From positions 4,428,001-4,492,000 of the forward strand of contig NZ_CP114902.1 of assembly GCF_027497235.1 (NCBI RefSeq): a stretch of 64,000 nucleotides of DNA, given 5' to 3'. The DNA is from Micromonospora sp. WMMD1128. Lineage in GTDB: Bacteria; Actinomycetota; Actinomycetes; Mycobacteriales; Micromonosporaceae. Position numbers and translations under genes: made by a program. This document shows, piece by piece, positions 1 through 9,000 of the stretch (within the stretch, counting starts at the first letter, position 1; each line of letters starts with the position of its first letter). Under the pieces are notes generated by a model that searched no databases, was not told the DNA's origin, and worked only from the letters and a program-made list of their open reading frames with translations.

Positions 1-3000
1 GCCTCGCGGACCGTGCTGGTGCGCGGGGCGTCCTCCCACGACTCCACCCGGCTCGGCCCGGTGACCACCTCGATGATCATGACGGTGCCGGTGCGGTCAC
101 CGATGGTGCGGTTCTGGCTGTCGACCTTGAAGACCAACCCCGGGGCGCGGGCGATCGTGTCGCCCAGGTCGAGGCGGAAACCCTCGACCCGGACGCCGAT
201 CTGGATGGCGAGTTCCGTCTCGGTGGCGATCCGCCAGTGGGTGTCCGCGGTGGCGATGTCGGCGGCGGACGGGACCGGACCGCCGGGCATGTGGGTCTGG
301 TCGTGGACGACCTCGGTGACCCGCCCGTCGGAGTCCGCGGTGTAGGTGACCCAGACGTCGTCGGAGAAGGCGTGCCCCCGGCCGGTGGTGAAGACGGTCG
401 TCTGGGCGGCCGTGACCGGCACGTCCGGCAGCCGCTTCGCCAGGTCGACGGCGAAGAGCGGGCCCGCGTCGCAGGCGACGACGGTGATCGGTCGGTTGTT
501 CCAGCCGGGGTCGTTCTCGATCAGACCGCCGATGACGTCCGGGTCGTAGGCGTGCCCACCGGCGACGATCTCGCCGTCGACGCCCTCCACCGCCAGCTTG
601 TAGTCGGGCCCGACCGGGAGGGAGTCGGCGTGGGTCTGGTGGGCGACGTCGGTCTCGTGCAGCATGCGCAGACCGGCCGGGGTGAAGACCGGCCGGATCG
701 GGCCGAACTGCGTCCCGTCGGACTCCTCGACGACCCGGCCCCGGCGCCGCGTGGCCGTGTCCCGGCCGCTCTCGGCCGGGGGCCGGTCGCCCCGCCCCGG
801 CAGCGGCGGCAACTGCTGCCGGACGTCGTCCACCGTGGAGATCCGCGCCAGCGGCGTCGGCCCGACCTCGGAGAACCAGGTGTCGGCGGGTTGGACCGTG
901 TTCACCACCTGCGTCAGCGGTGGCGTGCCGTACAGGGCCTCCGGCGACGGCGGGACGGCCCGGGCCGGCACCTGCCGCGGCTCACCGTCGGTGACGGTGG
1001 CGTCGGCAAGCGGGTCCAGGGCCGGCTGGGTCACCTTGCAGCTCGCCAGGCCGAGCGGGTCCGCGAAGGTGAGCGGGTCCGGCACGTACGCCGTGGGGTT
1101 CGGCCCGCCGACCAGGCCGAGCGGGTCGGGGCTCAGGTAGCGCGCGGTCGCCGGGTCGTAGAACCGGAACCGGTTGTAGTGCAGGCCGGTCTCGGCGTCG
1201 AAGTACTGCCCGGGGAAGCGCAGCGGCGTGGCGGCCGGGCCGTGGCCGCGGCCCCACAGGTCGCTACGCGCCCACCAGCGCAGCGCGCCGTCCGGCTCCA
1301 CCAGGTGGGTCGGCGTGCCGATCAGGTCGGTCACGACGGTACGCAGCGCGTCGTCGTCGGTCTGGGTCACCGGCGCCGAACCGTCCGGCCGGTACTCCCA
1401 CGAGGTGGTGGCGGTGGCGCCGGCCGCGTCCCGGTGGTGCTGCTCCACCATCAGGTCACCGGACCAGGCGAACCGCACCTCCTCGACCACGCTGTCGTCG
1501 GCGGCGAGGCGCTGCTTGGCGATCCGGCGACCGAAGCCGTCGTAGCGGTACCGCCACCGGTCCCCGACCGGCGTGACCACCGCCACGATCCGATCCTCGG
1601 CGTCCCAGACGAAGCGCCAGTCCCCGGCCGCGTCGGCGCGGGCGACCAACCGGCCCTTCGCGTCGTGCGCGAACGTGGCGTCGTCCGACCGGACGAGGCG
1701 GGTGCCGTCGAACTCCCACCGGCCGCCGCCCGCGCCGGCCAGGTTGCCGGCCGCGTCGTAGTCGTACCGCTCGCGCTCCGCCCCGTCGGCGACCACCCGG
1801 TGGATCCGGCCCGTCCCGTCGGCCTGGAAGGAACGCTGCCCGTCGAGCGTGTCGGCGACCGCGGTCACCCGGCCGGTGGCGTCGTAGCCGAAGCCACGTT
1901 CGGTGGCGCCGGCGATGTGCTGGGCGGTCAGCCGCCCGGCGGCGTCGAACGTCTGACGCAGTGCCGTCACGTCGTCGACGGTCCGGCTGATCTCCCGCCC
2001 GAGAGCGTCGTGCCCGAAGCGCACCAGGTGACCGCCGGTGCGCAGGCTCTCCGGCCGGCCGTCGGCGTCGTACGACCACCGGCTCGACCGACCCGACGGC
2101 GTGGTACGCGCCCGCACCGTGCCCAGCGCCGCGTCGTACGAGGTGCGGACGGTCCGGTCGTTGATCGTCTCGGCGGTCACCCGACCCTGCTCGTCGCGCT
2201 CGAAACGGACCACCGCGTCCGGGTTCGTCACCGTGGCGATCCGGCCGTGCTCGTCGTACTCCAGCCGCGTCACGGCGTCGCCGACGCGCCGCTCGACGAC
2301 CCGTCCCCGCAGGTCGTAGCGGTAGTGGGTGGTGTCACCGGCCGGGTCGGTGTGCGTGATCAACTGCCCGGCGGCGTCGCGCGTGTACCGCTGGGTACGG
2401 CCGTCGAAGTCGGTCTCCCCGATCAGCCGGCCGGCCGCGTCATAGGTGTACCGCCACACCTGCCCGGCCGGGTTCGTGACCGAGGTCAGCCGTAGTTCGG
2501 TGTCGTATCCGTACTCCGTGCGGTTGCCGACCTCGTCGATCCGCGCGGTCGGCAGGTCGAACGGCCCGTATTCGAACCGCACCGCCCGACCCGCTGCGTC
2601 GATGCTCTCCACCAGGTTCCCTTCGCCGTCGTAATGCCATTCCTGCCGGGATCCGTCCGGGCCGACGCGCGACGCGAGGTCGCCCTCCAGCGTCCAGCGG
2701 AGTTCCGTGCTGCCCTCGTCGGTGTCGATGGCGACCACCCGCCCGAGGTCGTCGTGTACGTGGTGGATGTCGCCGGGCCCGCCGGCCGTCGACGCGGCAG
2801 GGGGTGCGGCGTCCGGCGCGGACCGGCTGCCGTCCGGCCGGACGACCACCGTCGGCCGCCCGTCGGCGTCGTACTCGTAGCGCGTCGTGCGGCCCAACGG
2901 GTCGGTCCGCGACAGCAGCCGGTACGCGTCGTCCCACTCGTGCCGGGTCGTCGCGCCGAGGCCGTCGGTCTCCGCCACCACCTGGAAGCGGTCGTTCAGC

Positions 3001-6000
3001 TCGTACCGGCGTTCGGTGCCGAGCGAGTCGGTGACCACGGTCAGCCCGGCGGCGTAGTCGAACCGGTAGCGCAGGTGACCGCCCCGGCCGTCGGTGTCGA
3101 CGCAGCGGCCCGCCTCGTCGTAGGCGTAGCTGTACCACTCGCCGTTGCGGTCCGCCCAGCGCACGATCCGCCCGTCGGCGTACTCGAAGCGCTCGGGGTC
3201 GCCCGAGGAGTTGACCACCCGGACCAACCGGCGGTCCCGGTCGTAGTCGAACCGGTACGCCGCCACGGACGTCCCGTCCCGACCGGGCAGGCGCAGCGCG
3301 GTCACCAGCCCGTCGGCAGAGACGAACTCGACAGTCGCGCCGGCCGAGGAGCGCACGTGCGTGACGGTGCCGCTCCCGTCCCGCGCGAACGACAGGCGGT
3401 GACCGCCGTCGCTCACGTCGCTGAGCAGCGACTCACCGCGGATCGCCGGGGCGAACACCCGGACCTGGCCGGACGCCGGGTCGGTGAGCAACCAGCCGCC
3501 GCCCACCAGCCGGCGCAGCGGCAACGCGCGCCCGATCGTCGGCACCGCCGTCGCGCCCTCCGCGACAAGCGGGTACGTGAGGATCGACCCGTCCGCGGCC
3601 AGGTACCGCACCAGCGCACCGTCGACGACGACGCGCTGGTCCAACGTCGAGGCCCAGGACCGGCCGAACGAGCGGCCCCAGCGGTAGTCGGAACGGTGGG
3701 TACGCAGCAGCGGCAGCCCCGGCAGCGTGACGTCGGTCGCGGTGAGGATCATGCGGCCGGTGGTCACGTCGATCGGGTCGGCTTCGCAGTACGTCTCGTC
3801 GGTGCTCTTCGCCACCGCGGCCGGCGGCACGTCGCCGAACGGCTCACCCAGGTAGGCGTCCGGGTCCGGGTTGCTGGACCGGCGTGATCCGCCGGACCGG
3901 CGGTCGCTGTCGGACCGGCGGTCGCTGTCGGACCGGCGGTCACTGTCGGACGGCGCGATGCCGCTGGAGCTGTGATGCGCGTCGGCCGGCGGGAAGTCGT
4001 AGTTCTCCCAGTCGGGGGCGAAGGTGGCGGAGCCCGGGCGCTCCGGGAGCTGGCCGGATGCCGGGCTGCCCGACCCCACCGTGGTGTTGTGCCGCGCCGG
4101 GGGCGGGAAGACGCTGTCCATCAGGTCGGCGACCGAGGAACTGCTGTCCGACCCCTCCGAGACGTCCTGCGCGTACTCGATCACGGCAAGCATCTGGTCG
4201 AGCCGGGCCAGGGGATTGTCCGGCGTCTGGTGCTGCTGCGCGGACGACAGCTTCCGGGACAGGCTCTCCGGGCTCTCCATGATCTCGGGCTGGTTCGCGT
4301 CCGACACCACGAAGATGTAGTTGCTGTCCCGGCGCTCGAACGCCGGCACCTCGGACAGCGAGTTCTGCAACCCGATCCGGTTGTATTCCGCACGCCGGTA
4401 GGAGAGCTGGTCGTAGAGCTGCTGCTGATGGTCGTCGAACGACTTGGAGGTCTGCCCCTTCTGGAGCTTCGGCACCCGCTCGTCGTACGACTGCCGCGAC
4501 CGTACGGTGTACTCGCCGGCCTTCGCGATCGTGTGGTCGTCGACGAACTCCCAGGCGACGACCCGCAGACCGTCGATCTCGCCCTGCCGGACCTTGTCGA
4601 ACAGCACCTGCGCCTCGACGTCGTGCAGCACGCTCGGCACCATGACCGCCCGGTAGACGTGCGCGTCGACCATGCCGTCGGTGACCGCCACGAGCTGGTG
4701 GGAGAACTGCTCCCACATTCGGTTGAAGCCGGGCGGGTAGTTGGCGAAGGTGCCGGTGCCGAGCATGACGTTGTCGAAGATCTGCCCGCCGGGTGTCGCC
4801 TCGAGAATCCGCTGGCCGTTCTGCTCGGTGATCCGCTCGGCGACCGCCGGGCCGACCTTGCCCCAGAGGGCCAGGTTCGACCGGAACTGCCGCACCGCCT
4901 CCGGCAGGGTGGTGTCGAAGTCGCTGTCGTGCTGGTGCCGGTACCACCACTTGGCGGGCACGGAGAAGGCGTGGTTGTCCGCCATCACCTGCGCGAACGG
5001 GGTGGCCCGGTCCGCGCCGAACCGCCGGACGACCTCGGCGTCGATCTCGTCGTTCGTCCGGCCCTGGGCCTTCAGTTTCAGCTCGAACCGCATCTGGTGC
5101 TTGAAGTCGCGGTACGCCTTCCGCAGCTCGCGGTCGTGCCACAGCCGGTCGTACCGGGACATCCGATATTCGATCTTGTCCCAGTCCTCCTGCGCCTTCT
5201 GGAAGTCGACCGAGGAGTTCTGCGGGGGCAGCGGCTGGAGACTCTGCTGCACGTCGCTGTGGGAGGAGTCGTCCGACCAGGACAGCGGCGACGCGCGGTC
5301 GTCCTCGGCGACCGGCGTGTCGTACGGGCCGGACGGGGTCTGCGGCCCGCCGATCAACTGCTCCGGCGACGGCGGGGCCGCCTGCGGCGGCAGGATGCTC
5401 GGCTCGCCGCGCTCACCGGCCGGACCCGGCGAACGACTGCCGCTGCGGCCCGGCCTGCACGGGGTCAGGCCGAGCGGGTCGGCGAGGGTGAGCGGGTCGT
5501 CGACGTACGCGGCCGGGTTCGGCCCACCGGCCAGCCCGAGCGGATCCGGGCTGAGGTAGCGGGCCGTGACCGGGTCGTAGTAGCGGAACCGGTTGTAGTG
5601 CAGGCCGGTCTCGGTGTCGTGGTACTGCCCCGGGAAGCGCAACGGTGTGCCGGCCGGGCCGCCGGTGCGGCCCCACAGGTCGCCCCGCGACCGCCAACGC
5701 AGATGCCCGCCCGGCGCGACCAGGTGGGTGGGTGTGCCGATGCCGTCGGTGACGACCGTGTGCAGCCCGTCGGCGTCGCTGGCCTGGGCGACCGGCGCGG
5801 AGTCGCCGGGACGGTAGTCCCACGAGACGGTGCCGGTGGCGTCGGTCTGCTCGACCATCAGGTCGCCGGCCCAGGCGAAACGCGTCTCCGCCAGGACCGT
5901 GCCGTCGCCGGCCAGGCGCTGCTTGGCGACCCGGCGGCCGAACCCGTCGTAGCGGTACCGCCACCGGTCGCCGCCGGGCGTGGTGACCTCCGTCAACCGG

Positions 6001-9000
6001 TCCTCGGCGTCCCAGGTCAGCCGCCAGGTGCCCGCCTCGTCGACGCGGGTGGTCAGGCGGCCCTTCCCGTCGTAGGAGAACCGCGCGTCGTCCGCGCGCA
6101 GGAGCCGGCCGCCGGCGAACTCCCACTGCCCGTCACCGGCGCCGACGAGATTGCCGGCAGCGTCGTAGGCGTACCGCTCCCGGACGACGCCGCCGGCGGT
6201 CACCGCGCGGACCCGGCCGGTCCCGTCGGCCCGGAACGAACGGTCGCCGTCGAGCGAATCGGTGATCACGACGACCCGGTCGGAGGCGTCGTGGTCGAAG
6301 CCGCGCACGGCGGCGTCCGCGACGTGCTGCGCCGCCAGCCGGCCCGCCCCGTCGTACGCCTGCCGCAACGCGACCACGTCGTCGACGCTGCGGCTGACCT
6401 CCCGCCCGGCCGCGTCGTGGCCGAACCGCAGCACGTGCCCGCCGGTGACGAGCGTGACCGGCCGGCCCCGCCCGTCGACGGTCCACCGGCTGGCCCGGCC
6501 CGACGGGGTGGTCCGGACCACCACCCCGTTCCCCTCGTAGGAGGTACGGACGGTCCGGCCGTCGACGGTCTCCGCGACGATCCGGCCCCGGTCGTCGCGT
6601 TCGAACCGCACCACCGCGTCCGGGCTCGTCACCTCGGCGAGGTGGCCGGCGTCGTCGTATGCCAGCCGGGTGACCGCGTCGCCGGCCCGGCGCTCGACCA
6701 CCCGGCCCAGCAGGTCGTAGCCGAAGTGGATGGTGTCGCCCGCCGCGTTCGTGCGGGCGATCACCTGCCCGGCCGCGTCGTGGGCGTAACGCTGCACGTG
6801 CCCGTCGAAGTCGGTTTCGGTGACGAGCCGCCCGGCCGCGTCGTAGGCGTACCGCCACACCTGGCCCAGCGGATTCGTGACCGCGACCAGCCGTAGCTCC
6901 GTGTCGTAGGCGAACTCGGTCCGGTGCCCCGCCGCGTCGATCCGGGCGGTCGGCAGGTCGAAGGGACCGTACTCGATCCGCACCTTCCGCCCCTCGGCGT
7001 CGGCGCCCTCCACCAGGTTTCCCTCGCCGTCGTACCGCCACCGCCGGGTGCCGCCGGCCGGGTCGGTGCGCCAGGCCAGATCCCCCTCGGCGGTCCACCC
7101 GAACTCGGTGACGGCACCGTCCGCCAGCCGCACCGACCGGGGCCGCCCCAGACCGTCAAGGTCAACATCAGTCCCGGGTACGCCGTCCGCCCGCTCGCCG
7201 TCGGTCCGCGTGCCGTCCGTCTGCGTGCCGTCCGTCTGCGTGCCGTCCGTTCGCGTGCCGTCCGGCGGGGCCGGGTGGTGGCTGCCGTCCGGGCGGATCG
7301 TCGCGACCGGGCGACCCGCCTCGTCGTAGTTGAACCGGGTGACCCGCCCGAGCGGGTCGGTGCGCGACCGGAGCCGGTTCGCCGCGTCCCACTCCTCGCG
7401 GGTCGTGGCGCCGAGCGGATCGGTGACCGCGGTGACCTGGAGACGCTCGTTCACCTCGTACCGGTGCAGCCCGCCGAGCGAGTCGGTCACGACAGTGACA
7501 CCCTCGCCGTACGCGAACCCGTACCGCAGGTGACCGCCGTTGCCGTCGGCGCGCACGCACCGGCCCGCCCGGTCGTAGGCGTACGTGTACCACTCGCCGT
7601 TGCGGTCCTCCCACCGCACGATCCGGCCGGCGTCGTCGTAACCGAGCCGCACCGGGTCGCCGGAGGAGTTCCGTACCTCGACCAGGCGGCGCCTGTCGTC
7701 GTACCCGAACGTGGGTAGCTCGACCACGTCGGCGCCGTCGGCCGGCACGAACCGCGCGCCGGTCACCAGGCCGGCGCGGGTGTGCAGCTCCACCCGGTCC
7801 CCGGACGACGACGCCAGCAGCGTGGGGGTGCCGGCGTCGTCCCGGGTGACATGCCACCTGACGCGGTCCGTCGCGACGTCGGAGAGCAGGGCCTCGCCGT
7901 CCTCCCCGGCCGGGGCGAACAGCAGCAGCGTGTCCCGGTCGGTGATCGCCCAGCCACCGCCTCTCAACCGCCGTAGCGACGCGGGTCGCCCGAGCAGCGG
8001 CAGCGCCTCCGCGCCCTCGACGGGCATCTCGTAGGTGAGAATCGAGCCGTCGGCGGCCAGGAACCAGGCCCGCGTCCCGTCGGCGACGACGCGCTGGTCC
8101 AGCGTGGACGTCCACCTCGGGCCGAAGGTCCTCCCCCAGTGACAGTCCGATCGGTGGGTACGCTCCAGCGCCAGGCCGGGCAGCCGCGCGTCCGTCTCGG
8201 TGTAGATCATCCGGCCGGTCGTGACATCGATCGGGTCACCGACGCAGACGGTCTCACCTGTCGACTTCCACACCGAGGCGACCGGCACGTCCCGCAGCCA
8301 CGCCCCCTTCCCACCCCACTCACGCCCCTGCCCCCGCGCCCCGCCCGCGCGCGTCTCGCCGGCTCGCGTCTCGCCGGAGGAGATCTTGGTATGCGGGCGC
8401 CCCTCGGGGGGCGGTTTCGTACCAAGATCGGTGTGGTCGGGGTCGGTTCGGGGCGCGTAGGGCGGTGGGGACGGGGGGAGGTCCGCGTAGGGGGGTGGGG
8501 GCGGTGTGTCGGCTACGGCTGGGTTCGGCGCGGGCTCGACCGAGTCGGCGTAGGACGGCGGAACCGATGCCGGCGGTACGGGGCGGCTGCCCGCGCCCGG
8601 CGTCGAGGTCTTCGCGTCCGTCGTGGTCGACGGCGTGGAGCCGGTGACCCTGGGGCCGGTGACCGGGACCGGGAGCGGCCCGATTGCCGGCGTGATCGTC
8701 GAGGTGGAGGCGGGTTCGGTTGCGGACGTGCGTGTCGGAGTCGACGGCTGTCCGGTTGCCGGCGCCACCGGTGCCGTCGCCGGCGGCTGACCCTCGGGTG
8801 TGGACCTCGGCGCGGCGGGCGGGTCGATAGCCGGCTCGGTCTCCGGTGCGGCGGGGGGAAGCACAGCGATGGGTTGGGTGCCGGTAGGGCCGGCGACCCG
8901 ATCGGTCGGGGGCGGTACGGCCTCGCCGGCAGTCGTGTCCACTGGTCGAGCTGCCTGATCCTGCGCGCCCGGGGTGACGTGGGTCGGCCCGGGCCGACCC

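Noticed and set aside
237..7718. Long plus-strand open frames rich in Arg, Gly, Val, Pro (for example 237-2495 and 3972-6896)
   Set aside because: They are antisense shadows of the giant Rhs gene, which reads sensibly as YD repeats on the minus strand in one unbroken frame.
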